Part shown: one piece after another, positions 10,001-19,988 of the stretch
How positions within the stretch are numbered: the stretch's first letter is position 1
How the letters are laid out: each line of letters starts with the position of its first letter
DNA from: Drosophila miranda
Taxonomy: Eukaryota; Arthropoda; Insecta; Diptera; Drosophilidae
Length of the DNA: 64,000 bases
Reading direction: 5' to 3'
NCBI RefSeq assembly: GCF_003369915.1
Contig: NC_046674.1
Coordinates: 44,183,338 to 44,247,337, forward strand
The notes under the pieces: model-generated
Seen by the model: the letters and a program-made list of their open reading frames with translations, nothing else
What the model was told of the DNA's origin: nothing
The model's database searches: none
Position numbers and translations under genes: made by a program

Positions 10001-11223
10001 TGACCACACTGCGTGCAGTTCCTTTTACTGGTACATTTTGAAAGTGCATGGGAACGGCTCAGACAGTTGAGGCATGCCTTTGCATGATCGACGATGGCTT
10101 TCCTTGCAAAGCAGTCCTTGGACAAAAGGTCCGGGCAATGCCGAAGATTGTGACTGTCGCTACAGTAAGGGCAGCGAGTGTGTTCGGCAACCGCAGTCTT
10201 GGCGTGGAAACTGTTGCCCTTGTATGTTACGTTGCCAACTGACTTCTTCGGGTGCCTTTGATTGGCAGGCTGCGGCACAGGTGTCCGCGTCGTGGAGTGG
10301 CCTCGATTTTCGAACACATCGATGCTGACGAGACGGTCGTTGAGAAATGATTGTAGCTGAGAAAATGTGGCAAGTTCGGCCGAGCTACCGAGATGGAGCT
10401 CCCAAGCTTGCAGTGTCGTGCTTGGCAGTCTGGAAGTGAGATGATGAGCCATCCAATGCTGAACATCTAGATTCTTGAAAGCATTGAGACAAACCGTCGC
10501 AACATTAAGCATATGTTTTATATCAGCAGACTGCTCCTTTGTCAACTGTGGCAAGTCATACAAACCGTTCATATGGTACATAAACTGCAGCCGGTTGTTG
10601 TCGTATCGCTTGAGGACGAGACTCCAAGCTGTTGCATAGTTATTTCCCGCAAGCGCCATCTGCTGAATATCCTCGTCGCGATCCGAGGGAAGAGCTTGCT
10701 TCAGGAAATGAAACCTTTGGACGTCGGACAGTTTCTGGTTGTTATGGATGAGTTGAACAAATGCATCGTGAAATGCCGGCCAATCCACAAACTTGCCTGT
10801 AAATGTCGGTACAGGTAGCTTGGGCAATTGCACTGATGATACAGATGGATTTGCTGGCTCCGGATTCTGCTGTACCGGTGGTGCTCTTGGACATACATTT
10901 TCGTAGGCCTCTGATATGATGCTGAATGCCGTTGTATAGTCTTCATCAAAGCGAAAGGCCACTTCGCTGGACACATAACTATGCGTACTTGGACATCGAA
11001 GTATTAGCAAACGTTGATGATTTTGCTCAAATTCACCTAAGAACCGTTGCAAAGTTTGTAAGCGCGTTTGAAAATAAGCTTTTGTTTTCCGATCTGCGTC
11101 ATCCTTTCTGAAATTACGCACCGTTTGATTAACCCTCGCAATGAGATTTGTCTGAATAACACTGAGATTGTCGATCTCCACCTGAGGATCGGCTTCGAGG
11201 TCGTGGGACTCGGCTGTTGACAT
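7003..11223 (-). pseudogene. gag-pol: BEL/Pao Gag-Pol polyprotein, internally deleted
   Basis: The frame opens at 11295, but Met25 (11223), MSTAESHDLEADPQ, is the likelier start. Numbering from 11295: DUF1759-type gag ~35-330; three zinc-knuckle-like motifs ~375-440 (CPYCSDSHNLRHC, CLNCLSRSHALSKC, CTQCGQRHH); protease ALVDSGSEGTLI ~557-568; RT motif A FAADIQKMYRCID ~704 and motif C HEIYVDDVQSG ~779-790; RNase H FCDGSSLAYAACAY ~970; integrase zinc site AHRLALHGG and CVRC ~1271-1311; catalytic Asp in GVDYTG ~1344 and YSDCGTNF ~1410. At ~663 (genomic ~9300) protease runs straight into NGKSLNDVL, so about 200-250 residues normally present, including the RT fingers, are missing in frame. Near 1082 the usual NPAD..SRG of RNase H is shortened to NPA. 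The frame ends at TGA 7003-7005. Confidence 0.9.
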
Positions 11224-11744
11224 GTTGCTGTTATATGTGTATGTACCTTTCTCACCCTTAGTTGCACTCTCTTTGACCTTGTACAAAATACCCACAACGA
11301 AAAACTTACTCTGGTACTCGGGAGTGCTTCTCTTTGCTTAAAGCGTAGCTTAAGAGAACTTGCGAGTCGTTGTTGTTGGTGTTGTCCGAGCGGAGAGCAG
11401 AAACTGTGCTACTGTGAGCGTTGAGTTGAGGCCTTGTGTCTAGAGATGATGTGCAGCAACAGAACGCTCGTTGGTCTCTTGGTCTCTGCTTTGCACGAGA
11501 GAGAGGCTGCTGTCTAACCGTCGGCTTGTGTTGTTGTTGTGTGCTACTGTCCAGGCACAGAGCTATCGTCTGGTCTTCTTTGTCCCTGCTTCGTGCGAGA
11601 GATAGCGGCTGTTGGATAAACCGTTGGTTTGCGTTGTGTTTGCCGTTTACAGTTGCAGCCGGTAAAATATGATTTTATTTGTACATTTAACTGAACGCGG
11701 AACGAGGTAGAATCATATGCGTATAGTACGAATTAAACGCGGTT

Positions 11745-11761
11745 CCCCTCATGGGCCACCA
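11745..11761 (-). other. Candidate primer-binding site of BEL element
   Basis: Read on the minus strand it is TGGTGGCCCATGAGGGG, starting 4 nt after the 5' LTR. The TGG start and position fit a tRNA 3' end; I cannot name the tRNA. Confidence 0.6.
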
Positions 11762-11765
11762 AAAA

Positions 11766-12132
11766 TGTTGTGAAATCCTCGATACGAGATTTCAATGTTG
11801 AGCAGAAATGCTCTGGGGAATCTTTGCGTTTAATAATGTACTACACGATATAGACAATTCGAGATTTATTCATTTGGACTTCAATCAACTTAAACTTTAA
11901 TCTTAATCGCGTATAGAGTATGTATGTATGTAATGGGTAATACGGGTTTACGCGGCCGGCTGCAACTGCTAATTGTCGTTGTGATTTCGTTGACACGCAT
12001 ACGAAGACTCTTCATGGTGATCGGAAACGAGGTTACGCCGCCCTAGCATGAAACGACGCCGTTCTCCGAGTGGGCAATCGCAGTTAGAGCGCTCTCACTC
12101 TCTTTGTAGTTTAACCCTTAGAAAACCGTCCA
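11766..12132 (-). repeat. BEL element LTR (5' LTR)
   Basis: This is the 367-bp partner of the left LTR. On its right it abuts gatccaattcag inside a DINE-1 copy. Confidence 0.92.
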
Positions 12133-12560
12133 CGATCCAATTCAGATTCTTAAAGTCTTAAAGATATGGTCATTCTCTACAATTCTACGTTTTTGGTTTT
12201 CTCATATCTTTAAAATTGTGGATGCCACAGATTTTCGTCCTTTGTGGGGGCGGAAGTGGGCGGGGCGAAGTTTTGAAATATTTTTGTAGCAGTGACATAT
12301 CACAGAAGTCTGGATCCAAAACATCGTTGCTCTAGCTCTTATAGTCTTTGAGCACTAGGCGCTGAAGGGGACGGACAGACGGACAGACGGACGGACGGAC
12401 AGACGGACAGACAGACATGGCTCAATCGACTCGGCTATTGATGCTGATCAAGAATATATATACTTTATGGGGTCGAAACGATTCCTTTTGGACGTTACAC
12501 ACATCCACTTTTACCACAAATCTAATATACCCCAATACTCATTTTGAGTATCGGGTATAA
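12133..12560 (-). mobile_element. DINE-1/INE-1-like element, truncated by the BEL LTR
   Basis: Only the last subrepeat block and one terminus survive. The fragment contains gatgccacagattttcgtcc, a gacggaca-type run at 12378-12415, atgctgatcaagaatata, and the terminal AGTATCGGGTATAA ending at 12560. Its left end is cut exactly at the BEL LTR. Confidence 0.8.
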
Positions 12561-12570
12561 TTAGAAGAAA

Positions 12571-13090
12571 AAAAATTTCGACTACATTTACATTCATCTT
12601 CTATTTTTCATGGCTTTACACAATTACCCAAGATATCTGCTGTTCATTGAAATAGTGTTGCTTTCGAACAAAATCAAAAAAATAAACTCAAATTAAAACC
12701 TATTTTATATGTTCTGTATGAGCTGCTTTACCCCAGCCTGGCATGGGTCAGTAAGATCCTGCCAACGTTTCAATAGGATTTGAGCCAATAATTTGAATAA
12801 TTCTTAAGCCACTTGCCAAAACTTAGTTCATGTTGACGGATTTGCAGTTGGTAGAATTCCTTTGACCTTCGGCCATAAGATTTCGATGAGTTTAAGATCC
12901 AGTGGCTAAGCTAAACATGGCAGAACGTCTATATTTTCGGAATATTTTTTGTTCAGGGCATCAGTAGATAATTGCCGCGCACTGTGCCAACTCCGTGCGG
13001 TCCGGTCCCAACTCGATGTCGCGAGTTTGGCGGTGCGCTCGGAAGATCCACAATCCACACGGCGTTCACCGCAGCGTAACGCTTAAGATA
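12571..13090 (-). pseudogene. Tc1-like transposase C-terminal remnant (unit A)
   Basis: Read on the minus strand, the best copies (units B and F) give ALNKKYSENIDVLPCLAQSL, then DLKLIEILWPKVKGILP. This corresponds to the SPDLNPIENLW region of Tc1/mariner transposases, including the third catalytic acid (Glu of IEILW). The N-terminal domain and first two catalytic Asp are not present. This copy has TAG within that motif. About 120 bp of AT-rich 3' flank shared by all units follows. It holds the empty Harbinger site (TAT at 12706-12708). Confidence 0.7.
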
Positions 13091-13560
13091 AGTTAGTTAC
13101 GCTCCCACCGCCGTTTTAACCGGCGCGCTACCTACACGTTACACCCAAGTGATCCAGTAGCTATTTCTTAATAATCTTGAACTTGAATCCCCCGCACATA
13201 TTTATGTACATATGTTTATGGCTACGTATACATTTTCAATTAGCATATACTTGAACATATGCATACATATATATATTCACTCATGCCTTCATAGTTATTG
13301 ATACACATACATATATCACTATAAAATGGTTATATTCCGTTTTACCCGTTGTTTGAATCTCGTCAAAAGGGTGGTTCGTTAACCGAAGCCTCGGTAAATA
13401 GCACTTACAGCCATACATACATACATGCAGTGCATTCTTTTCGTTTTTTCGCTTCTCCACCGGTTGCTTGCTTTGTATTTGTTGGGATAGTTTTCGATGC
13501 CGCGCTTGAACTTAATGGAACGTTAAGCAACGCGCTACCTCGCATTTCGAGGGTATATTT
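13091..13560 (+). repeat. Leader/LTR-like segment (unit A)
   Basis: The segment starts agttagttacgctccc and includes a TATAAAA box at 13320-13326. Compared with unit D, about 262 bp before the gag start are missing, so an upstream ATG (13349) reads in frame into gag-like sequence. It may be LTR plus leader of the gag element; I cannot delimit an LTR because no second copy of it is seen within a unit. Confidence 0.5.
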
Positions 13561-13950
13561 GGACCAATCGGCAGCCATTTTCACACGGTCTAAGTTTGCC
13601 TTCGCTGCAAGCAGACTGACCCGCTTCGACCAGAAGCTCGACGCTCCAGATGCTAGCACTCCAACCTGCTCCCTCTCCCAAGTCCATCGAGATCAACTCC
13701 AAAGCCTGTGGGCAAAGGTGGACGCGGAGTTCTAGGCCTGTTCGGTGGCGATGGCGGAAGCGGATCCAAAGGGTGGTAGCTGATGTCCAAGGGATGTACG
13801 ATGACTGCTACACGGTCTACACGTAATGCCTTGCCGAACTGAACGATCAGCTCGAGCCCCGAGTGTCTCTCACACGCCGCAACTGGCCGTTCAAGTGCAG
13901 ACTTCCGGCGGTAGCCTCCATTCTCCATGTGACACTGGGGACTACCAGCA
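13561..13950 (+). pseudogene. BEL/Pao-like gag 5' fragment (unit A)
   Basis: The gag ATG is lost through the leader deletion. The first frame ends at TAG 13733-13735. A +1 frame then carries VADVQGMYDDCYTVYT and CLAELNDQLEPP. The arrangement (helical N-terminus, LWAKVDAEFEAC, then YDDCYTVY) resembles BEL/Pao gag N-termini; this is a judgement from pattern, not a database match. Confidence 0.55.
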
Positions 13951-14374
13951 GTGTCCCACGTTCTGAGACCTGAGGTCTCCATTCTCAATGCCGTGTCCGC
14001 TCAGTCAAAGAAGATCTGCAGTTTTTCCATCCGCTCTCTGACTAAGCCGGGCTTACAACTAAATGCCGCAACCTACGTTATTCCGGAATTGGCCCTATGT
14101 GGTGGTTCTCTTGAGAGAATTACCGTGGTGGATGATCTTGGTGTTATATTAGACGCCAAGCTAAAGTATTCTGAACACATGTCGACAATGGTAAATATGG
14201 CCATGGGCGTACTTTGGTTTATAAAGAGGTGGTCAAAAGAATTTGACGACCCCTATATAACAAAGACTCTCTATACCTCGCTAGCTCGTACAAAGTACAC
14301 CAGGACCGTATAGAATCAGTACAGAAAAACTCTTTACTCTTTGCTGTGCGGGGCCTTAACTGGGATACGGGTGT
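13951..14374 (+). pseudogene. Non-LTR retrotransposon RT ORF, 3' fragment, first part (unit A)
   Basis: It contains VVDDLGVILDAKLKYSEHM, WFIKRWSKEFDDPYITKTLY and TSLVRTK, which are thumb-side sequences of jockey/LOA-type ORF2. The usual EYASxVWxP segment is missing after TSLVRTK, which shifts the frame: RIESVQKNSLLFA and LRGLNWDTGV follow in another frame. Sequence upstream of ~14060 may not belong to the RT. The catalytic FADD core is absent. Confidence 0.75.
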
Positions 14375-14392
14375 AGGTTGACAGACTGGCCT

Positions 14393-15334
14393 TGTATTCG
14401 ACCTAGTTTTGCTCAACGTTTTCAGCCTTAGCTTTATTGAAGAGTCTCCGGGAGGCTTTCCGGAGTTCACCCAGTTTCGGATTCCACCATTCAGGTTTCT
14501 TCCGGCCTCTGTTCTTGCCAGAGGGGCATGCTTTGTCGAGCGCCTTATTGCAGGCGTCGGTAAAGATCTTAAGAAGACGAGGCGTGGGCTCCGTGGAGAA
14601 CTCCTCCTCAGATGGGGGCTCAGGGAGAACGCGACAGAGGTAATCAGAGTACCGAGTCCAGTTTGTCCGCCTGATGTTCCGGAATCGGACTGGCTTCGGT
14701 ACTGAGAAGGAGAAGACAGTTTCCACGTACCTGTGGTCCGAGAAGGAGTGCTCTTCCAGGACCCTCCAGGATACAATGTTACGCTGTATCTCATGAGAGG
14801 CAAGCGTGAGGTCCAGGACCTCCTTGCGGTTTTTAATGATAAAGGTGGGATCACTACCCCGGTTTAATAAGACCATCTGAGTGGTCAGTAAGTAACTGAA
14901 AAGCTACTCACCCCTTTCGTTTGTGTCAGTGCTTCCCCACTGACAGTGATGTGCATTGGCATCGCACCCCACAATTAGGCCGATGTCCTTGGCCGAGCAG
15001 TCTGCGATTAGAGCCCGGAGAGGCGCGTGTGGAGGGGGGTCTGGTTGTTCATGCCCCATGTATGCGGAGCAGATCCTCAGTGAGCGCTCCTGGCCTTCGA
15101 GGCTCACTGCGGTGTGGTCTTCATTGCTGAAATTTGGGAGCAAAAATAAGTGCAACTCTCTTTTTGCAAGAATGCAATTTTACCTGCGGTTTCAGCTACA
15201 TATAGCTTGTAGTCAGAAGTCCTCAGACCGGAGACCCTGTTTCCGTCGGCTCCACCCTTGGCCAGGTGGAGCAGTAGAGCAGCGCATGCTGCCTTACAAT
15301 GGTGGAGGTTTATCTGCAGGAGCGTCAACGACAT
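14393..15334 (-). pseudogene. ORF2 apurinic-type endonuclease region (unit A)
   Basis: It begins MSLTLLQINLHHCKAACAAL. The block containing IVLIQEPWILG (catalytic Glu) is deleted and a 7-bp loss near 15174 shifts frame. Still visible are GCDANAHHCQWGSTD and HSFSDHRY. An in-frame TAG follows ERGE, and another lies near the end after KAENVEQN. Confidence 0.8.
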
Positions 15335-15375
15335 TCCTGAGGCTCGCCTCCACCATTGTTGCTTCTAGATCGCTG

Positions 15376-15939
15376 TCAGGGGACTCCGGCTCCTCCCCGA
15401 CAACGATGTGGCTGAGACCTCTGGCTAGGTCGCTCTCGTCGAACGCGTAGTCGTCCAAGATGTCGTCCGACATCATGGATATCCTCCACCTTTGCCACCT
15501 TCCAATCGGCTGTAGGAAGGTGGGGGTTGCAGACCTGCAGTAACCTGAGGATCTTCTCGGGCTCTGCAGGCTTAGCCGAGACCCACGCTCTGGCTCTCGG
15601 GCGACTAGGGACATCTTCCCACTTCACGGCCTCCAGTTTCGCCCCTGGATAGACCTCTTTTAGGGCCGCCACCGCCTTCATGTAGAGGGCCGCAGAGCGA
15701 GCGTCTTGGCAGGCGATGGCTTTCACCTTGCCTTGATGCCACCCTGCGTCCTCACACTTTGGCGGTGGTCCGCCGTTCTCCTCCAGTTCCAGTAGGAACC
15801 GGTCCTGGAGCTCGTTCTCCACCAGGTGCCACTTATCGCGAGGGACATGGCCGTCCTCGGCGCCCCTGTCCAGGACACCGATCAGGGTCTTTCCCCTCGC
15901 CACCTCAGCGAACGACCGGATCGTGAGGTGGGTCTTCAC
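15376..15939 (-). pseudogene. ORF1, DUF4780-like (unit A)
   Basis: The frame reads FAEVARGKTLIGVLDRGAED, then EDAGWHQGKVKAIACQDARS, YPGAKLEAVKWEDVPSRPRA and ILRLLQVCNPHLPTADWKVA. This matches the DUF4780 domain of insect non-LTR ORF1 proteins as I know it. It is joined by deletion to the region just upstream of ORF2. Compared with unit B it retains the YPGAK to WKVAK part but lacks the Lys/Glu-rich linker. Confidence 0.75.
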
Positions 15940-15987
15940 CCGCTTGGCTTGCTGGGCTTGGCCTGGCTGATTTGCGGGGTCCTCCGC

Positions 15988-16302
15988 TCCATCTTACTCT
16001 AGTAGACTGCTATAAGTAAACCTCCCATCCTTAGTTAGCCATACGAAAATGCTTGGTGTGATTTTTGTGCACAACTTGATCAGGGGTTACATAGACAGCC
16101 CTGATCTGTTGGGCCGCATAAACTTCACGATTCCTATTAGACTAACTAAAAATGTTATACCGTTGTTCCTTCCACTTTGTAGATCGAATTATTCCTTGCA
16201 TGAACCGTTTAGGGTCTTATGCTCGGATTATAATTCCCTCTACCTAAGTTACTCACACAATTAGAAATTAGAAATTGTAGTGGTATTTGTATTTGTATTT
16301 TA
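15988..16302 (+). pseudogene. Non-LTR RT ORF end and 3' UTR (unit A)
   Basis: After the insertion the RT reading resumes: SSRLL, a TAA, VNLPSLVS, then from 16049 MLGVIFVHNLIRGYIDSPDL and EPFRVLCSDYNSLYLSYSHN, the characteristic end of this ORF2 group. The tail ends in (tatttg)-type repeats near 16285-16300. Confidence 0.8.
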
Positions 16303-17814
16303 AATGCATGCTTAGTTGCTTAATAAGTGTAGTGCTAATTTTCCTCGAATATTAGTCTTACAACTATCTTTCCTGCATGTTCGCGTTTGGTTCGGCTACG
16401 CACCGCGCGTAATGCGGCAGCGCCCCTCGGTCTGTTAGACGGGAGGAGGGCTGACGGTGCAGTAATTGCATCGCCTCTTTTAAGATGCAGTCATTGCATG
16501 TCAACGTCCATAAAGAAAAAATGTCTGTCCGGTAAAAGTAAGTCTGACCAACTTAAATTTTTCATGTTTTTTACTAGACTAGAAGCTATTTTTACAAAAA
16601 ATAATCATGACCATAGCGATAAGCCTTCCTTATATTTTCGGGTACCGTGATTTTTAATATTAAGCAGTCTATGTTTTTTGGCTTATATCCCTTTCTGTAA
16701 ATATTTGTTTTCGAATTTGCCCAAAACTTTTTAACTGGCCTTAACTGAGCCACATTTGCAGGTTTTGCAGCTTAGGCACGAACTCAATGCTTTGTTAAGT
16801 GCTTAACAAATGAGTTGGAAGCAGATCAAGGATAGTGGTCTTCAGTCTTCTTCAGATGTGACAAAGTTGCGACAATGTTTGAAATAAACATAGAAATGTT
16901 GAAAAAACCCACAATGTTGCGAGAATGTTAGAAATAAACAGTGTAACGTTGAAAAAACGGACGCATGGTATGAGAAATGCTACGTTGTGAAAACAGTCAA
17001 GGAAAACACTTAGAAAAGAAAGGTTTATCCAACGGCTTCGAGTTCAATAAAACATACGGCTTTTCCTGTGAATACGGATATTTGGAAATTCCGCCAAGAA
17101 CTTGCCGAAAAACCAACAAAGGTATTCCCATATATATGGGAGGATCTGAACCCAAAACAAGCAAAAAAAAAAGTGGCCAAGAGGCTTCAGAGTTGTTCTG
17201 GCATAATGAGCAGAAGCTATTATCATTCGCATAATACCTATCAACAAATTTTTTAAGCGTCGGAAGACAATTGTCCTTGTAATTTTGCGCATTTACAGCC
17301 AATACAGCCAATATGTTGGTTTTTTTCATCTGGTACAGAGAAAAGTTTGATCAGGTCTTCTGGTGTCTGCATATGTAGTATAGAGAAAACTATTTTTTAA
17401 CAATTTTTTTACAGTTTTATAATTTATTGTACCAATACGTTGTATTAAATGTAATTCGTTACATAATTACCCATACTAATAAATCGTTATATATATATAA
17501 ATGGAGTAAAAAATTTACGGGATTTCATAAATTGAGAATGACTGAGCCGATCTGTCTCAAATTTGGTTTTCAGCTGTTTAAATTATCCAGGAGAAGGTTT
17601 ATACGAAAACGCTCCCGAAAAAAATGGATTTTCAATTTTATTTTTTTTAATACTAGCCGAAGTAGCCGTATTAGCGGAGAATCAATTGCCATAGTCGGAG
17701 ATCAGGTCAAGACTCTTTATATTCTCCATCAAGAAACAATCAACTGAGTTGTCCTCATTTCTTATCCGTGCAACCACAATGAGCGCCACAGCAAAACGAG
17801 GCAGGGCCGGCTAG
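16303..17814 (+). repeat. Unassigned unit segment ending in Helitron-like CTAG (unit A)
   Basis: The segment is AT-rich and I recognise no gene in it. It contains a near-palindrome TTGTTAAG-tg-CTTAACAA (16793-16810), two ~48-bp imperfect tandem copies (gttgcgacaatg... and gttgcgagaatg...) near 16866-16960, and a charged plus-strand reading (DIWKFRQE, FPYIWEDLNP). In this unit a 29-30-bp loss shifts that reading. The right end, gggccggCTAG followed by T, resembles a Helitron 3' terminus; the 24 bp cggtccggttcagcgcatttt... near 17414 are missing. Confidence 0.5.
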
Positions 17815-18013
17815 TTAAACAACAAAAATCGAAGTATAGAGGCAATATAAAGAAAATTCCGTTTTGTATAAGGAGACTTAAAAAAAAAATGTAATAATGT
17901 TAATTATTATGTATTCTTCTTTTTTATGTGTAATTTAATTTACAAAGACTTGGAGGAAACTAATATATATTTAAATACTAATATTTAGTATACTAGCTCA
18001 AAAAATACTTTTC

Positions 18014-18533
18014 TCAAAATTTTATGTCTTGTAACTCATTTTTAGCCTGCCCTAGAATCTTAAATGTTTGCGTCCGATAGGGTAGGGTAGCCTTAAAGCA
18101 ATTTTGATCAGCGTTGGTGTCAGCAGTAGTAAATGTTAGGGAGGGTATTGGCATTTGCCTCATGCGTTGCGGGCGCTGCTGATGATATTGCTGGTTTGGA
18201 TGAGTCTGATTACGTCTCTGGCAGTACATTTTTGCAGAGTTAGGAGGTTGAATGTCAACAAAAAACGGCTGCAGGTTGCGACTGTGCTCTTCAAAAATGT
18301 TCTCCATATGCAACATACACTCTTGCAGTTGAACCTATTCATATAAAAATAAAATTTAGTCAATGCCTTGGACTTCAATCTTTCTTATACAAACTTGTTC
18401 GATGCTGGTTAAGTCCGTAAGTAGACCTAATAAAAAGGGAAGACTATGGCCTGTGCGAAGATGCCATTTTAGCCCACGCATTGAAGCGGCTATACTCGAT
18501 GCTGCTATTGTGCTAGCTTTGCAAATTGATGTT
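18014..18533 (-). pseudogene. CycD: Cyclin D-like gene fragment, last two exons (unit A)
   Basis: Exon 18533-18395, 60-nt intron 18394-18335 (GTTTGT...AATAG, phase 0), exon 18334-18014. The first exon encodes, in intact copies, HQFAKYPASTIAASSIAAS then LKWHLRTGHSLPFLLGLLTD; the second starts VQLQECMLHMENIFEEHSR. YP.S.IA..SIAA and the LL..LT..T.IE pattern are the C-terminal cyclin fold of D-type cyclins. A Gln/Pro-rich tail ends at TGA 18014-18016. An acceptor-like CCGCAG precedes the first exon, and upstream exons are absent. In this copy a 7-nt deletion removes the YP codons and breaks the frame. Confidence 0.7.
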
Positions 18534-18957
18534 CTGCGGAATAACAGTTATATAACTTATATAAGTGTTATATATAATAAGAAGAATAATAAAATATTAA
18601 AATACCGAATATTCGGTAAAATGCACATCCCCACAACAAAACATGTCTGTCCAGAGAAGGATTGGTAATTTCGGCTTCAGAATTCCAAAGGGGGCTCTAA
18701 AACACATGATGGGTATATTTTGGTATATTGTAAGGAATGGGCAGATCAAGCAGGCCAAGAATTGGGTTCTCATGCCGTATTGACTAGGAATAGTTTTTCT
18801 TAGCTCAAACTTGGTTCGCCATGGAGCTTAAATTTTGTCTGAAATATTGTGATCCCATAATTGTAAAAGTAACTCTCTGTCTACATTCCTCGATTCGGAA
18901 ATTTAAAAAAAACGAGGTGGAACGTTGTGAGTTGCTGCGGACACCGCAACTCTACAG

Positions 18958-19940
18958 TTATACCCGATACTAAGTCAGTATGGCTCTCCTGCGGCAGACG
19001 CCGCTAATATTGAACCACACGACAAAGAGTGCGTGCGAGAGAGACAGAAAATCAGTCTGAGCGTGACGTCGGGTGCTGCGTAGCCACTGAAAATTGATTT
19101 CTTGCTTTTGGCTACAAAAATGATCCGATCTGATCCAGATTCAGCAATCTGATAGATATGGTCATTATCTATGATTCTGCGTTTTTAGTTTTTTCAAATG
19201 TGCAATATTGTGGATGCAACAGATTTTCGTCTTTTGTGTGGGCGGAAGGGGGTGGGGCGAAATTCTGAGATATACGTTTTATAGTGAGATCTAACAGAAG
19301 TGCGGATACCAAATTTGGTTACTCTAGCCTTAATAGTCTCTGAGATTTGTGGATGCCCCAGATTTTCGTCCTTTGCGGGGGCGGAAGGGGGTGTGGCGAA
19401 ATTTGGACACGAAACGGTCAAGGTCCGATATCACAGGAGTGTGGATAACAAATTTGGTTGCTCTGGCTCTTATAGGTTCTGAGATCCTTGAACTCATATT
19501 TTGCAATTGACAAAACCGACCATGAAACCTGTGTGTTAGAGAGAGACAGAGCGAGAAAGAATGAAATTGTTTTCTTGATTCTGGCTAAAATCATTATACG
19601 ATCTGGTTCAGATTTTGCACTGTAGAAGATATGGTCATCCTCACCGATTCTGCGTTTTTGGTTTTATCGTATCTTTAAAAATGTGGATGCCACAGATTTT
19701 CGTCCTTTGTGGGGGCGGAAGTGGGCGGGGCGAAGTTTTGAAATATTTTTGTAGCAGTGACATATCACAGAAGTCTGGATCCACAACATCGTTGCTCTAG
19801 CTCTTATAGTCTTTGAGCACTAGGCGCTGAAGGGGACGGACGGACGGACGGACGGACAGACGGACAGACAGACAGGGCTCAATCGACTCGGCTATTGATG
19901 CTGATCAAGAATATATACTCATTTTGAGTATCGGGTATAA
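18958..19940 (-). mobile_element. DINE-1/INE-1-like element, long form (unit A, first)
   Basis: It runs between TTATACCCGATACT and AGTATCGGGTATAA. Inside are three spaced copies of a block with gattttcgtc followed by gggcggaag, plus tata-rich text, a tetranucleotide run gacggacggacagacgg, and atgctgatcaagaatata near the right end. The family consensus starts TATACCC, so I read it on the minus strand. DINE-1 is a non-autonomous Helitron/Helentron-like element of Drosophila; no protein is encoded. Confidence 0.82.
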
Positions 19941-19988
19941 AAACGGAAGGGCTCGTTGTGAGGTGCTGTGGCGACCGAAACTCTACAT

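Larger units (their letters stand above)
5865..12132 (-). mobile_element. BEL/Pao LTR retrotransposon, defective
   Basis: The element is 6268 bp, bounded by two direct LTRs, with its 5' end at the right. In element order it has the right LTR, a PBS at 11745-11761, about 0.5 kb of leader without a gene, gag-pol (11223 down to 7003), the rest of integrase plus a DUF5641-like domain (to 6359), about 125 bp of 3' non-coding DNA, and the left LTR. The LTRs differ by five substitutions and one 2-bp indel by my hand comparison, indicating a young insertion. The flanks are gtaactaac on the left and gatccaattc on the right, so there is no target-site duplication. The element cannot be autonomous as read. 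Confidence 0.92.
14375..15987 (-). mobile_element. LOA-type non-LTR element 5' part, inverted insertion (unit A)
   Basis: 1613 bp replace 6 bp (gagact) found in the uninterrupted units C-H. On the minus strand it holds ORF1 with a DUF4780-like domain and then the ORF2 endonuclease, ending just before where RT would begin. The host copy is a plus-strand RT 3' fragment, so the 5' and 3' halves of what may be one family lie in opposite directions. Confidence 0.75.

Noticed and set aside
8480..10330. Several plus-strand open frames of 60-84 codons within the BEL element
   Set aside because: They are reverse-strand shadows of the long gag-pol frame.
13349..13735. 128-residue fusion frame in A and B as a new gene
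   Set aside because: It arises from the ~262-bp deletion linking the leader frame to gag-like codons. No evidence of use; the ends of the missing piece are not GT/AG.
18660..18960. Further upstream cyclin D exons to the right of each cyclin fragment
   Set aside because: Translation of the minus strand in all frames gives no cyclin-box sequence; the stretch looks like intron or unrelated flank up to the DINE-1 copies.
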